From: a virus
IMG/VR virus record: IMGVR_UViG_3300009506_000068
Coordinates: 1-43,420 of that record
Reading direction: 5' to 3' (one strand)
DNA: 43,420 nucleotides
The position numbers and the translations under genes were made by a program. Below, one piece after another: positions 1-8,310 of this stretch; the stretch's first letter is position 1; the number at the start of each line of letters is the position of its first letter. The notes under the pieces are model-generated. The model saw nothing but the letters and a program-made list of their open reading frames with translations. It searched no databases and was not told where the DNA came from.

Positions 1-75
1 CGTGCGGGGAAACCTGTCCGGCGTGCGGGGAAACCTGTCCGGCGTGAAGGGAAACCTGTCCGGCGTGAAGGGAAA
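1..75 (+). repeat. 21-bp tandem repeat at the window edge
   Basis: Three full 21-bp units (1-21, 22-42, 43-63) and a partial fourth unit (64-75) lie head to tail. They start CGTGCGGGG or CGTGAAGGG and continue AAACCTGTCCGG. Because 21 is a multiple of three, the array encodes a seven-residue repeat in the overlapping partial gene. The true copy number is unknown because the window begins exactly at a unit boundary. Confidence 0.9.
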
Positions 76-172
76 TTTAGATGATTGTGAAATCACAGAT
101 GAAGAAAGAATTAAAGGGATCAAAATAGAAGATTTAATTTTGGAGAATGAACATGCAGTGGATAACGGATAG
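2..172 (+). CDS. Partial repeat protein, 5' end missing
   Basis: The frame opening at base 2 reads four copies of a heptapeptide, G-N-L-S-G-V-R/K, followed by LDDCEITDEERIKG and a short acidic tail ending at TAG (170-172). Heptad arrays of the GNLSGV type followed by a D-D/E-C-E-I-[ST]-D-E-E-R segment occur in phage and bacterial proteins of unknown function; the regular G/N/L spacing suggests a beta-solenoid-like stalk. The start lies outside the window. Across the window ends (if circular) the frame stays open back to about 43356 but offers only TTG at 43371 without a ribosome site, so the start is unresolved. The stop overlaps the next gene by 26 bases. Confidence 0.6.
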   Translation: MRGNLSGVRGNLSGVKGNLSGVKGNLDDCEITDEERIKGIKIEDLILENEHAVDNG

Positions 173-389
173 AGTGCCACAGAATAGTGAACTTCAGATG
201 ACAATAAAAACGCATGATAGAATTCTATATGAGGGGCAATTCATAGTAACTTGTGAACGAAAACACGTGACCGTAGCCCGTTTTTTTAAATCATACAATA
301 ACGAATTCAAAGAATGGTCTAAAGGATATTGGGCCATCGATAAAAAAGTTATTGCGTGGATGGCACTACCGGAGCCTTATTCACCATGA
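147..389 (+). CDS. DUF551-like small protein
   Basis: An 80-residue protein. Its N-terminal W-I-x-D-R-x-P and C-terminal V-I-A-W-M-A-L-P-E-P segments match the ends of DUF551 phage proteins, which typically run from a W-I-S-x-x-D-R-L-P start to a W-M-P-L-P-E-P-P end. The function of that family is unknown. The start overlaps the preceding partial gene, with GGAG a few bases upstream, and the stop overlaps the next start (ATGA). This coupling suggests co-translation in an early operon. Confidence 0.65.
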   Translation: MNMQWITDRVPQNSELQMTIKTHDRILYEGQFIVTCERKHVTVARFFKSYNNEFKEWSKGYWAIDKKVIAWMALPEPYSP

Positions 390-598
390 AAAGCTTTAAA
401 ATTTATAATTCAGATGGTCTGCTCGATACAGTAATTTGTAAACACGCTGAAAACGTCGTTCGAAGTTTAATTTTGGAAATTGGATTTTTACCACTCAAAG
501 AGTTAGGTAAAAAATTAGGTGTAGAGCCGGTCCGCTTAATTAAAATATTAGACACATTAGGGCTTTGGGAAGAATACAAGCGATTGAAAAAGAGGTAA
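386..598 (+). CDS. Small putative helix-turn-helix protein
   Basis: The 70-residue reading starts at ATG 386, overlapping the previous stop as ATGA; an in-frame ATG at 356 is less likely because it lies deep inside the upstream gene. The C-terminal half (about residues 32-70, PLKELGKKLGVEPVRL then a basic tail) has the spacing of a helix-turn-helix. It could be a small DNA-binding regulator, but no family is recognised. The position among early genes fits a regulatory or host-takeover role, which is inference only. Confidence 0.55.
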   Translation: MKSFKIYNSDGLLDTVICKHAENVVRSLILEIGFLPLKELGKKLGVEPVRLIKILDTLGLWEEYKRLKKR

Positions 599-601
599 CA
601 A

Positions 602-826
602 ATGACCACTGAATTTGCAGACTTTAAAAATGATTTTATGAACGCTACCAAACACAATTTGGTTTTACAGCAAAGAATGTTGACTCTATTGAGCCACCTT
701 TACGCTGTAAAAATGGAAAATACAATCCTAGTGATGAAACTCACGATGCTTTGTCAAGACTTGGGAGTTAGTAACGAAGTAGCAAGAAAGATTTTACAAT
801 GGATAAAAGAAGCAAAGCAGTCATAG
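602..826 (+). CDS. Hypothetical small helical protein
   Basis: A 74-residue, largely helical, leucine- and methionine-rich protein with no recognised domain. It follows the previous stop by three bases, with AAGAGG upstream as a ribosome site. Its last 28 bases overlap the start of the secreted protein at 799. It is supported by tight packing in the operon rather than by any family match. Confidence 0.5.
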   Translation: MTTEFADFKNDFMNATKHNLVLQQRMLTLLSHLYAVKMENTILVMKLTMLCQDLGVSNEVARKILQWIKEAKQS

Positions 827-1233
827 TGTTTTTTGTTTTGATGGGAGTGTGCGGGATGGCGGAAACATTAACAATCAGAAACACACGCGGTCTCGTAGTG
901 TGCCGCGTGACGAATGGTGTGTTCAGAAATAATTATGGTTTTACTATTGGAAAACTGAACGACCAACGTATCGAGAACAAAGATGGTCAGTTACTCGGCA
1001 CAATCGATGATAGAGATATTATCAGGACTAAATCCGGCAGACCTAGAGGTCGTTTTACTACTTTCGTGAATGGTTATTCAGCAATCCTTTTAAACAATAA
1101 AAGGAATCTGACCGTAATTAATGATAGACTCTATGACCAAAATAATCGGTTACAATACTTTTTAGTTGATTATCGTGTTCAAGATATTAAATATCTGGCC
1201 ATTTTTGTTTTGTTTTTTAACAGGGGGTTTTGA
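799..1233 (+). CDS. Secreted beta-repeat protein
   Basis: A 144-residue protein with a classic signal peptide: basic DKRSK, a hydrophobic stretch AVIVFFVLMG, then a likely cleavage after CGMA. The mature part is built from short units of the form G-x-x-I/V-G-x-I/L-x-x-x-x-I-x-x-x-x-G, for example RGLVVCRV, YGFTIGKL, DGQLLGTI and SGRPRGRF. These suggest a small propeller- or flower-like beta-repeat fold of the kind seen in secreted bacterial proteins. The end (YLAIFVLFF) is hydrophobic and could be a short membrane anchor. Export of an early phage protein is compatible with superinfection exclusion or envelope modification, but function is unknown. Confidence 0.55.
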   Translation: MDKRSKAVIVFFVLMGVCGMAETLTIRNTRGLVVCRVTNGVFRNNYGFTIGKLNDQRIENKDGQLLGTIDDRDIIRTKSGRPRGRFTTFVNGYSAILLNNKRNLTVINDRLYDQNNRLQYFLVDYRVQDIKYLAIFVLFFNRGF

Positions 1234-1234
1234 A

Positions 1235-1576
1235 ATGTGTGAAGATAAAAAATGTTCAAATAACTGTGTAAGTTGTTCTTTTCCAATTCCTAAAGTAGTT
1301 GATGGATTGAAAATTGTTTATAGTCAAATCGATATGAAATACGTTGAAGCTTTAGAAGCTCGTATAGTCGAACTAACGAAAGAACGTGATGAGATTACAA
1401 AAAGACGCGCGGAAGCTTCGAACAAATTAGAGGAATGGAGAGTACAGGCGCAAAGATATGAAATGGTTTTGACTGAAATACACCATTTGGTAAATGAATT
1501 TTATGTTCATCGTATCTCAGAAAACAACTTCATCAAAAAAGTTAAAGATCTTTTGTCACGAGGATTTGAGGATTAA
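1235..1576 (+). CDS. Cys-rich N-terminus, coiled-coil protein
   Basis: The start is placed at ATG 1235, behind a strong purine-rich site (CAGGGGGTTTTGAA), rather than at 1166 inside the upstream gene. The 113 residues begin with a cysteine cluster (C2, C7, C11, C14), possibly metal binding. They continue with a long charged coiled coil (about residues 30-85, EALEARIVELTKERDEITKR and onward). No family is recognised. Confidence 0.55.
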   Translation: MCEDKKCSNNCVSCSFPIPKVVDGLKIVYSQIDMKYVEALEARIVELTKERDEITKRRAEASNKLEEWRVQAQRYEMVLTEIHHLVNEFYVHRISENNFIKKVKDLLSRGFED

Positions 1577-1879
1577 ATGAAAAAACCAAAACAACATTAC
1601 ATTGCTTGTTGGAAAAGTTATTTTGAACATTTAATACAAATTGGAAACGATTTGGAGAACGTTCCTTCAGCGATGCCTTTGAACGTCGGTGACATTTTGG
1701 TTTTTTATGTCTGGAATGACGCAAAAAATGTGATTATACGAACGGTTAATTGTAAAACAATCGATGATGAGTATTGTCTTCAGTGTCAAAGGCTTCATTT
1801 TCGTGCACGAGATCATAAAGGAAATGTAAAATTTAATACGCACCGAATCAAACCACTTTATTTAGGAAAAAAGAAATGA
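1577..1879 (+). CDS. Hypothetical protein
   Basis: A 100-residue, basic protein rich in aromatic residues; no domain is recognised. It follows the preceding stop directly and its stop overlaps the next start (ATGA). Pairs of cysteine around residues 62-70 (DEYCLQCQ) could bind metal, but this is weak. A beta-rich body around PLNVGDILVFYVWN suggests a small barrel. Confidence 0.5.
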   Translation: MKKPKQHYIACWKSYFEHLIQIGNDLENVPSAMPLNVGDILVFYVWNDAKNVIIRTVNCKTIDDEYCLQCQRLHFRARDHKGNVKFNTHRIKPLYLGKKK

Positions 1880-2292
1880 ACATCGATATTAAAGTTTTTG
1901 AAAGTACATTTAGAAACACATTCAATCTATTCATTCGGATGCTACAAGATGGTAGATTACTCCATAAAGAACTATTGATGCTCGCTCTACAGTTTAAACA
2001 AAATTTACCTAAACTGAAAGAAATAGAAGAGTTAGAAAGACCGGCTATCTGTTCGGCTTGTAATGGTAAAAAATTTGGTTTGGGTTTTGTGGATAAAGGG
2101 CTTGGTGTTTTTGTTCCGGAATATTTTTGTGTTGATTGTAGTAGCTCGTACATAAAAAATGAATGGCGAGCACAAGATTTACTTTATACGGTGTTCACCG
2201 ACATCGATGCTTTAGATAGTCATATTAAAGAAATAAATAAACTTTCGAGGGATGCGATTGTTTTTACTTCAGAAACAAAAGGTGAAGCATGA
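1876..2292 (+). CDS. Zinc-ribbon hypothetical protein
   Basis: A 138-residue protein with an N-terminal helical part and a central zinc ribbon: ICSAC about residue 58 and FCVDC about residue 87 give C-x2-C / C-x2-C. The C-terminal part is helical. It overlaps its neighbours by four bases on both sides and directly precedes the Cas4-like nuclease gene, so it may take part in DNA or RNA transactions; this is inference from position. Confidence 0.55.
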   Translation: MNIDIKVFESTFRNTFNLFIRMLQDGRLLHKELLMLALQFKQNLPKLKEIEELERPAICSACNGKKFGLGFVDKGLGVFVPEYFCVDCSSSYIKNEWRAQDLLYTVFTDIDALDSHIKEINKLSRDAIVFTSETKGEA

Positions 2293-3059
2293 TTCACACT
2301 TCGGCTACGCAATTAGAAAAATTCAGAAGGTGTAAACGCATCATTGGATTTGAATATGTGGAAGGAAAGAAGCCACCACCAAGCCCTAAACAGGAATTTG
2401 GTTTGGATGTACACAGTAACTTAGAAAAATGGTTATCAAAAGGAAAATCGCCAGATAAAACATACGCTGGTGAAGTTGCGGCGCAAGCAATAAAAAAGAA
2501 TTTATTACCGACACCCTCATCGGCGCTTTTGGTTGAGCATAAATTCCAATTACCAATAAACGATACGGTATTCACCGGGTTTATTGATTGCTTGGTGCCA
2601 CCACGATTTGATGAAAACCCAGAAGTTATCGACCACAAAACAACTAGTGCAACAAAATATATCAAGACACTAGAAGATCTCAAAAAAGACCCACAAGCTT
2701 TAGGATATTCAGCGTATACGGCACTTAAATACAGTTACCCGTTAATTGATATTCGATGGATTTATTACGTGGCGAGTAATCCACAAAACGGTAAACGGCA
2801 GCCTGCCGGCGTACGTGCCGTTCAATTAACTTTTAATGTGTCATCTGAAGAATTTTTAGAAGAATGGGATTTGTTCGAATATGATTTGAAAGTGATTGCT
2901 AGAATCAGAAATGAAAAAATGAAAGGTTTGGATTTACCCCCGACAGTGGGTAGTTGTTCCGCGTTCGGGGGTTGTCCATATCAAGGGATTTGTAATCTTG
3001 GACCACAAGAGGTTTTAACGGCTGCAATAGAGGCCGACAAAAGAGAAAGAGGTTTTTAA
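2289..3059 (+). CDS. Cas4/RecB-like PD-(D/E)XK nuclease
   Basis: A 256-residue nuclease of the PD-(D/E)XK superfamily. The visible motif order is a histidine in GLDVHSNLEKWL, an acidic residue in FTGFIDCLVP, the D/E-x-K core in EVIDHKTTS, and Q-x3-Y in QALGYSAY. Four cysteines match the Cas4/AddB iron-sulfur pattern: C15 near the N-terminus and C223-x5-C229-x5-C235 at the C-terminus. It probably processes DNA ends during replication or recombination, as related phage exonucleases do. It overlaps the upstream gene by ATGA and sits directly before the helicase block. A standalone single-strand exonuclease role is the best guess. Confidence 0.85.
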   Translation: MIHTSATQLEKFRRCKRIIGFEYVEGKKPPPSPKQEFGLDVHSNLEKWLSKGKSPDKTYAGEVAAQAIKKNLLPTPSSALLVEHKFQLPINDTVFTGFIDCLVPPRFDENPEVIDHKTTSATKYIKTLEDLKKDPQALGYSAYTALKYSYPLIDIRWIYYVASNPQNGKRQPAGVRAVQLTFNVSSEEFLEEWDLFEYDLKVIARIRNEKMKGLDLPPTVGSCSAFGGCPYQGICNLGPQEVLTAAIEADKRERGF

Positions 3060-3060
3060 A

Positions 3061-3771
3061 ATGGGAATTTTGGACAAAATCAAAGGTGTTATCAAAGAAA
3101 AAGAACAAGAAGAGCAAACGACTGAAAGCGGAAGCTTGAAAGAGCAACTGCAAGCACTGGGAGATAAAAAAGAGGTCAACCCACCCCCCGAGCAACCACA
3201 AAGCCTCCCATTGTTGGGACACCAAATTACTTTAACTGGTAACGAGGGTTCTCCACCAGTAACAGTGCCTGTTGAATCACCACCAGAAAAAGCAGATGAA
3301 GGGCAGGTTTGTCCCACGTGCAAAAAAACCTTCAAACGCTTAGGAAAACATGTTTGTAAAGAAGCGAAACAGCCGCCGAAAAATGAACAACCACCAGAAA
3401 CACAAACACCACCATCTCAAGAAAACGGCCAAATCGGTTTGAAAAAAGGTGAACAATTAAAAATGCATGCCACAATCCACAATTATCTTTTACTCATCGA
3501 TTGTCATCTCATCAGTCCCGAACGCGGCACGGTAGTTGATGCTCGCGACCTTTGCGCGACAGCAAAAGAAGCTGTTTGCGAAGCCAAAAATATTGAACAC
3601 TGGAAAGCTGTACCTTACGGTGAAGGTCCGGCACAGCTAGAACTTTATTTCGCGTTGTGGTTCGAGCAAAATTCTTTTTCCGGATTCATCGAAATCGATT
3701 CACGCTCGTTAGAATACCAAGCGATCATTCAAACACTCAAAAAATACGCCACTGAAATTATTAAAGGATGA
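3061..3771 (+). CDS. Proline-rich zinc-finger protein
   Basis: A 236-residue protein in three parts: an acidic/basic helical N-terminus, a proline-rich linker (about residues 40-130) carrying a C-x2-C-x9-H-x-C finger (C84, C87, H97, C99), and a folded C-terminal domain (about residues 145-236). The finger sequence CPTCKKTFKRLGKHVC resembles small C2HC fingers. No family was recognised for the C-terminal domain. It lies between the nuclease and the helicase, with its stop overlapping the helicase start, so a partner role for one of these is plausible. Confidence 0.55.
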   Translation: MGILDKIKGVIKEKEQEEQTTESGSLKEQLQALGDKKEVNPPPEQPQSLPLLGHQITLTGNEGSPPVTVPVESPPEKADEGQVCPTCKKTFKRLGKHVCKEAKQPPKNEQPPETQTPPSQENGQIGLKKGEQLKMHATIHNYLLLIDCHLISPERGTVVDARDLCATAKEAVCEAKNIEHWKAVPYGEGPAQLELYFALWFEQNSFSGFIEIDSRSLEYQAIIQTLKKYATEIIKG

Positions 3772-5468
3772 CTCTTTTAGAAAAATTGCTCGAAAAAACG
3801 GGCCAAAAATGGCTGTCACGTGATGTCGGCGAGGACGGCAAACGGCATTATATACGTGCTATTTCGGAAACTAACGAACTAAGGCGCATCTTAGCTTTAC
3901 CAATGCGCTCTTATGAATGTGCTTTGCCTGAAATTTCAAAGCTCGTAACGGCCGAATTAAAGACACCAAAAGGAATTATGAAACTTTGGCCGATACAAGC
4001 CGCTGCCCTCGCCGACATCGCTTACTGTAAAGGCGCTCTGTGCCCCATTAAGGTGGGTAGGGGAAAGACCCTTATTTCTTTACTCGCTCCGTCCGTTTTG
4101 GAAGCCGAACGCCCCCTACTGCTCGTACCTGCGAATCTTAGAGACAAAACTCTAAGCTATGACTTACCGGAATTAAAAAAACACTGGAAAATTCATGAAA
4201 ATTTAAAAGTGGTTGGTTATTCAGAAATTTCTTTAGAAAAAAACAAGGATTTGCTTTTTGAAATCAACCCTGATGTCATTATCTGTGACGAATGCCACTA
4301 TCTCAGAAATCCACGTAGTGGGCGAACACGTCGTGTAACACGTTACTTAAAAAGCTTTCCTCAAACCGCCTTCATCGGCTTATCAGGTACGGTAGCTCAA
4401 AGGTCATTCACGGATTGGGCACATCTATGTGAATGGGCTCTTCACGCCGGATCTCCCCTTCCGCGCAATTGGAATGAGCTTAATGAATGGTCACTTTATT
4501 TTGATGCTACCGTGCCTGATGAGTCCCGCCCTTTACCAGGCGCATTGCGGAAATTATGTAGTGGTTCGGAGAGTATTCAGGAGGCTTGGAAACGGCGTTT
4601 TAATTCTACCCCTGGAATAGTCGTGTCAGATGGTGAAGATGTCTCAGCGTCCCTCGTGCTTAATCTCAACACCAAACCAATAACAGATCTCAATATACAA
4701 GAAGCGCTTAACAGGCTTAGGAATCGGTGGGAGACTCCCGACGGTGACCCTATCATAAATGCTGTGGATATGCAGCGACATATTCGGACGCTGGCATTAG
4801 GATTTTACTATGTCTGGGAACCTAAACCACCAGAATCATGGTTAAGCGCTCGTCGATCGTGGAAAAAATATGTTCGTGAAGTGCTCAAACACAATCGTCG
4901 TGGACTAGACACAGAATTACAGGTTTGGAACGAGTCAAAACGTAATCCACATGAAGAATGGATACACTGGGAAGATATTAAAAATACATTCAAACCAAAT
5001 TCTATAGCAGTTTGGGTTTCTGACACACTCATCAATCAATGTTCCGAATGGCTCAGAGATAACGATGGTATCGTGTGGACACTACATATGTCATTCGGTG
5101 AACGTCTCGCCAAATGCTCTGGTTATCCTTACTTTGGAGCTGGTGACGACAGTATCAACGGCACACAACAAACAAAAATAATAGCGTCTATTAGAGCTCA
5201 TGGTGAAGGAAAGAATTTGCAACGCTATTCACGAGCGCTCGTGGCCGCTCCTCCCGGCAGTGGTAAAACTTGGGAACAACTACTTGGAAGGATGCATAGA
5301 GACGGCCAGCAAGCGGATGAGGTTGTTTACGACGTGCTTTTACACGAGCCGGAATTAGTTGATTGTTTAAAAAGAGCTTACGACGAATCGGAATACATTG
5401 AAAAAACCTACGGTAATCGGCAAAAACTGAGGTATGCCGCAATAATAGAAAACCAAAACGAAAGGTAA
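3768..5468 (+). CDS. SNF2-type DEAD/DEAH helicase
   Basis: A 566-residue superfamily 2 helicase. A Q-motif-like LWPIQAAALADI precedes the Walker A VGRGKT (K100). Walker B is DECH (residues 174-177), motif III is SGTV, and a motif VI-like GRMHRDGQQ lies near residue 507. The R-x-x-R-x-G-Q pattern is typical of SNF2 relatives. It would move along DNA using ATP during phage replication or repair. It is the first of two SNF2-like proteins in this genome, the other being fused to a methyltransferase at 8258. It starts inside the previous stop. Confidence 0.85.
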   Translation: MTLLEKLLEKTGQKWLSRDVGEDGKRHYIRAISETNELRRILALPMRSYECALPEISKLVTAELKTPKGIMKLWPIQAAALADIAYCKGALCPIKVGRGKTLISLLAPSVLEAERPLLLVPANLRDKTLSYDLPELKKHWKIHENLKVVGYSEISLEKNKDLLFEINPDVIICDECHYLRNPRSGRTRRVTRYLKSFPQTAFIGLSGTVAQRSFTDWAHLCEWALHAGSPLPRNWNELNEWSLYFDATVPDESRPLPGALRKLCSGSESIQEAWKRRFNSTPGIVVSDGEDVSASLVLNLNTKPITDLNIQEALNRLRNRWETPDGDPIINAVDMQRHIRTLALGFYYVWEPKPPESWLSARRSWKKYVREVLKHNRRGLDTELQVWNESKRNPHEEWIHWEDIKNTFKPNSIAVWVSDTLINQCSEWLRDNDGIVWTLHMSFGERLAKCSGYPYFGAGDDSINGTQQTKIIASIRAHGEGKNLQRYSRALVAAPPGSGKTWEQLLGRMHRDGQQADEVVYDVLLHEPELVDCLKRAYDESEYIEKTYGNRQKLRYAAIIENQNER

Positions 5469-5473
5469 GAGAA

Positions 5474-6013
5474 ATGGGATTATTAGACCAAATGCAACAA
5501 AATCAAGGTAAGAAAACAGAAGGTTTTCAGCAAAAATCGTTCGATCCATTCGACCAGATCGGTGGAGCAACCCCGTCCACACGTTCGAACTACCCTGAAC
5601 CAGGTATTTATCCTGTCCTGTATTGCGAACAACTCAAAGTCATCACAAGTAGGAAAGGAGATACACTTTTTGTGGCAGAATTTACTATTCTGGAATCGAA
5701 TGTAGAATCACGGCCTAAAGGGATGACTATGTCTTGGGTTCCCAGTTTTCGTTGGGACAGCACGCCGGGAAATGTTCGGGAATTTCTGGCTATCCTTACG
5801 AATTCAAAAATTGAAGAAGTCACTGCAGAAGTTTCGAGGCTCGTTACTAGCGAAACGAACCCACTACGTGGACGGTTGATTAAACTAGAAGCCACGAACA
5901 GGAAACGTGAAGGAAAAACAGACATCACCAATTTAAAATGGGTGTCTATTCCAGAGGAATATCAAGAGAAGGCTGAAGAGTTGCGTCGAATGGTTTGTGA
6001 GGTTCCTTTCTAG
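5474..6013 (+). CDS. Possible ssDNA-binding, DUF669-like protein
   Basis: A 179-residue protein placed between helicase and polymerase. After a Gln/Gly-rich N-terminus, it has PEPGIYPVLYCEQLKV, KGDTLFVAEFTILES and a VREFLA segment. This resembles DUF669-type phage proteins, often suspected to bind single-stranded DNA through an OB-like barrel. The neighbourhood and the acidic end support, but do not prove, an SSB role. The ribosome site AGGTAAGAG precedes the ATG. Confidence 0.5.
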   Translation: MGLLDQMQQNQGKKTEGFQQKSFDPFDQIGGATPSTRSNYPEPGIYPVLYCEQLKVITSRKGDTLFVAEFTILESNVESRPKGMTMSWVPSFRWDSTPGNVREFLAILTNSKIEEVTAEVSRLVTSETNPLRGRLIKLEATNRKREGKTDITNLKWVSIPEEYQEKAEELRRMVCEVPF

Positions 6014-6024
6014 GAGGTAGGTGC

Positions 6025-7902
6025 ATGCGCCCAATCATCGCGATAGATACAGAAACAGAATTAATTAAACGGGAAAACCAAGCGCCGGTTATCGTGTGTC
6101 TCTCATGGGCGAGCGCCCGAGATACAGGAATAATAACTGGAAAAGACGAAATCGAAAATTACCTCAGTATTTTGTTACGGCAAGTCCCGGATATGCAGAT
6201 CGTCGGTCATCACATCGCGTATGATTGGGCGTGTGTTTTAGCTAATTTCCCAAATCTTTGGGAACTGGTTTTTAGAGCATATGACCTAGATGGCATTCTT
6301 TGCACACAAACGCGTGAAAAACTACTTGACATAGAAATAGGCGAATTTAGAGGGCATATAGAGAATGATTCTGATAAACGAAAAAAACACGGATATTCCC
6401 TTGGTGAAATATGCGAGCGGCGTTTGGGTCGGCACTTGGATAAGGGAGAAGACGGTTGGCGCTTGCGATACGGTGAATTGTTAAACGTGCCTTTGGACCA
6501 ATGGCCACAGCGTGCGATTGATTACGCCAAGGACGACGCGCGGAATACATTTGATTTGTATATGGACCAACAAAAACGCGCATCGCGCCGCAACTATAAT
6601 CTGCCTACACAACACCTCGACACAAAAGCAGATTTCGCTTTGAAATTGATGTCCGCTTGGGGCATCGCTGTTGATGTCCCGCGCGCCAAGAAACTGCTTG
6701 AAGAAAAAGAAGCTGAAAAAGAAAACCTGGCGTTACGGCTCAGTGAGGTCGGTTTAGTCAATTATAAACCGATGCGTATTGAAAAAGATTTATTCGGAAA
6801 TGCCGAAATCATTCCCGGAGTGATGAAACGGCAATTAAAAAATATCCGTGAATTGGTAAAAAAAACACACCCTAACCCGCCGTGTACCCCGAGCGGGTTG
6901 ATTCAAACCACAGCCGAAGTTTTGGAAGATTGCAAACATCCCGATCTTACCGCCCTGGGTGAATACACAGGGTTGGAAAAAACAATATCCACATACCTAT
7001 CAAAATTGATTGTATCCCCAATTCACGCACGATTTAATACTATTGGAGCGGTCAGCAATCGAACATCGTGTAGTGATCCAAATCTACAAAATCAGCCGCG
7101 AATGCCAGGTGTACGCGAATGTTTTATTCCAAGACCTGGTTATGTGTTTTTAGCGTGTGACCAATCCACACAAGAGCTCCGAACATTGGCGCAATCGTGT
7201 TTGGATTTGTTTGGGCATTCACTGCTCGCCGAAAAATTTCAAAAAGATTTGTCTTTCGATCCGCACATGGAGTTTGCTCTGGCGCTGGCCAATGGAGATG
7301 TTATACAGGCTAAGGATCTTAGGTATCGGGCGAAGACCGCTAATTTTGGTTACGCTGGTGGCATGGGGGCAGAGAAGTTTGTAAAATACGCAAAAAATAG
7401 CGGAGTAAATTTAACGGAACAAGAAGCCGAGTTTTTGCGTGATGCTTGGCTCAAGCAATGGCCGGAAATGTCAAAGTATTTCAAGCGTGTATCGAAAATG
7501 CTGGGGAAACACGAGTTCATCACGGTAGAACATCCGCGTTCAGGGTTTCGCCGAGCTCGATGTCGTTACACGGATACTTGTAATTCGTATTTTCAGATCC
7601 TCGCCGCGCATGCGAGCAAAGAAGGGCTCTACGAAGTCGTCAAGCGCTGCTATATCGGCAGAGACTCATACCTGTATGGCTCGCGCCCTATTGCGTTTAT
7701 CCACGACGAAAACATCACCGAAACCCCCGAAGAAGCGGGGCACGAAGCGGCACAGGAAATGGGCAAGGTTATGGAAAACGCGCAAGCAAAATGGACGCCT
7801 GACATTCCACCAAAAACTGAAGCGGTCCTGATGCGTGTATGGAGCAAAAAAGCAAAACCGGTTTTCGAAAACGGAAAACTGGTTCCTTGGGAGGAAAAGT
7901 AA
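6025..7902 (+). CDS. Family A DNA polymerase with 3'-5' exonuclease
   Basis: A 625-residue replicative polymerase. The N-terminal proofreading domain has ExoI IDTET (D8, E10), ExoII GHHIAYDW (D67) and ExoIII Y167-x3-D171. The polymerase domain has motif A CDQSTQELR (D379), motif B RYRAKTANFGYAGG (K437, F441) and motif C HDE (D561). No 5'-3' exonuclease domain is present. In motif B the tyrosine expected four residues after F441 (Y766 in E. coli Pol I) is a glycine. GYAGGMG-type O-helices like this occur in phage polymerases. A strong AGGAGGT site precedes the start. It should copy the phage genome together with the flanking helicases. Confidence 0.95.
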   Translation: MRPIIAIDTETELIKRENQAPVIVCLSWASARDTGIITGKDEIENYLSILLRQVPDMQIVGHHIAYDWACVLANFPNLWELVFRAYDLDGILCTQTREKLLDIEIGEFRGHIENDSDKRKKHGYSLGEICERRLGRHLDKGEDGWRLRYGELLNVPLDQWPQRAIDYAKDDARNTFDLYMDQQKRASRRNYNLPTQHLDTKADFALKLMSAWGIAVDVPRAKKLLEEKEAEKENLALRLSEVGLVNYKPMRIEKDLFGNAEIIPGVMKRQLKNIRELVKKTHPNPPCTPSGLIQTTAEVLEDCKHPDLTALGEYTGLEKTISTYLSKLIVSPIHARFNTIGAVSNRTSCSDPNLQNQPRMPGVRECFIPRPGYVFLACDQSTQELRTLAQSCLDLFGHSLLAEKFQKDLSFDPHMEFALALANGDVIQAKDLRYRAKTANFGYAGGMGAEKFVKYAKNSGVNLTEQEAEFLRDAWLKQWPEMSKYFKRVSKMLGKHEFITVEHPRSGFRRARCRYTDTCNSYFQILAAHASKEGLYEVVKRCYIGRDSYLYGSRPIAFIHDENITETPEEAGHEAAQEMGKVMENAQAKWTPDIPPKTEAVLMRVWSKKAKPVFENGKLVPWEEK

Positions 7903-8310
7903 ATGACGTACTTTGCGAACGTATTGAACAATAAACCAATCTATTTAGCTCACCCATATTCTCACATCTCCGATACAGTACGCGAGCATCGCTATATGTC
8001 CGTCACGATGATTGCGGCGGAGCTTGTTCAAAGTGGGCTACTCGTTTATTCGCCAATCACACACTCACATCCGATGGCAAAAATGGCGAGTTTGCCTATG
8101 GATTGGGCGTTTTGGGAAAAATACGACCGAGCATTTTTGGAAATGTGCAGTGAATTATGGGTAGTTGCTGCCGACGGGTGGCAGGATTCAAAAGGGATGG
8201 CCGCAGAAATACAAATCGCGAAAGAACTAAAACTCAAAATAAGATACTGGAAAGTTTATGATGGAAACAAATTACGAGAAATTTCTGAAGAACAAGCGAC
8301 ACAACGTTGA
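7903..8310 (+). CDS. DUF1937, nucleoside deoxyribosyltransferase-like
   Basis: A 135-residue protein of the DUF1937 type. The diagnostic parts are YLAHPYSH near the N-terminus, VYSPITHSHP in the middle, LPMDWAFWEKYDRAFL, and DGWQDSKGMAAEI. The fold is related to nucleoside 2-deoxyribosyltransferases, and such phage proteins are thought to act on nucleotides or modified bases. Placement right after the polymerase supports nucleotide metabolism, but the substrate is unknown. GGAGG lies just before the ATG. Its last 53 bases overlap the helicase-methyltransferase gene. Confidence 0.8.
   Translation: MTYFANVLNNKPIYLAHPYSHISDTVREHRYMSVTMIAAELVQSGLLVYSPITHSHPMAKMASLPMDWAFWEKYDRAFLEMCSELWVVAADGWQDSKGMAAEIQIAKELKLKIRYWKVYDGNKLREISEEQATQR

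Noticed and set aside
1-75. Regular 21-bp repeats as a CRISPR array
   Set aside because: The units are contiguous with no spacers and encode a seven-residue protein repeat in an open frame.
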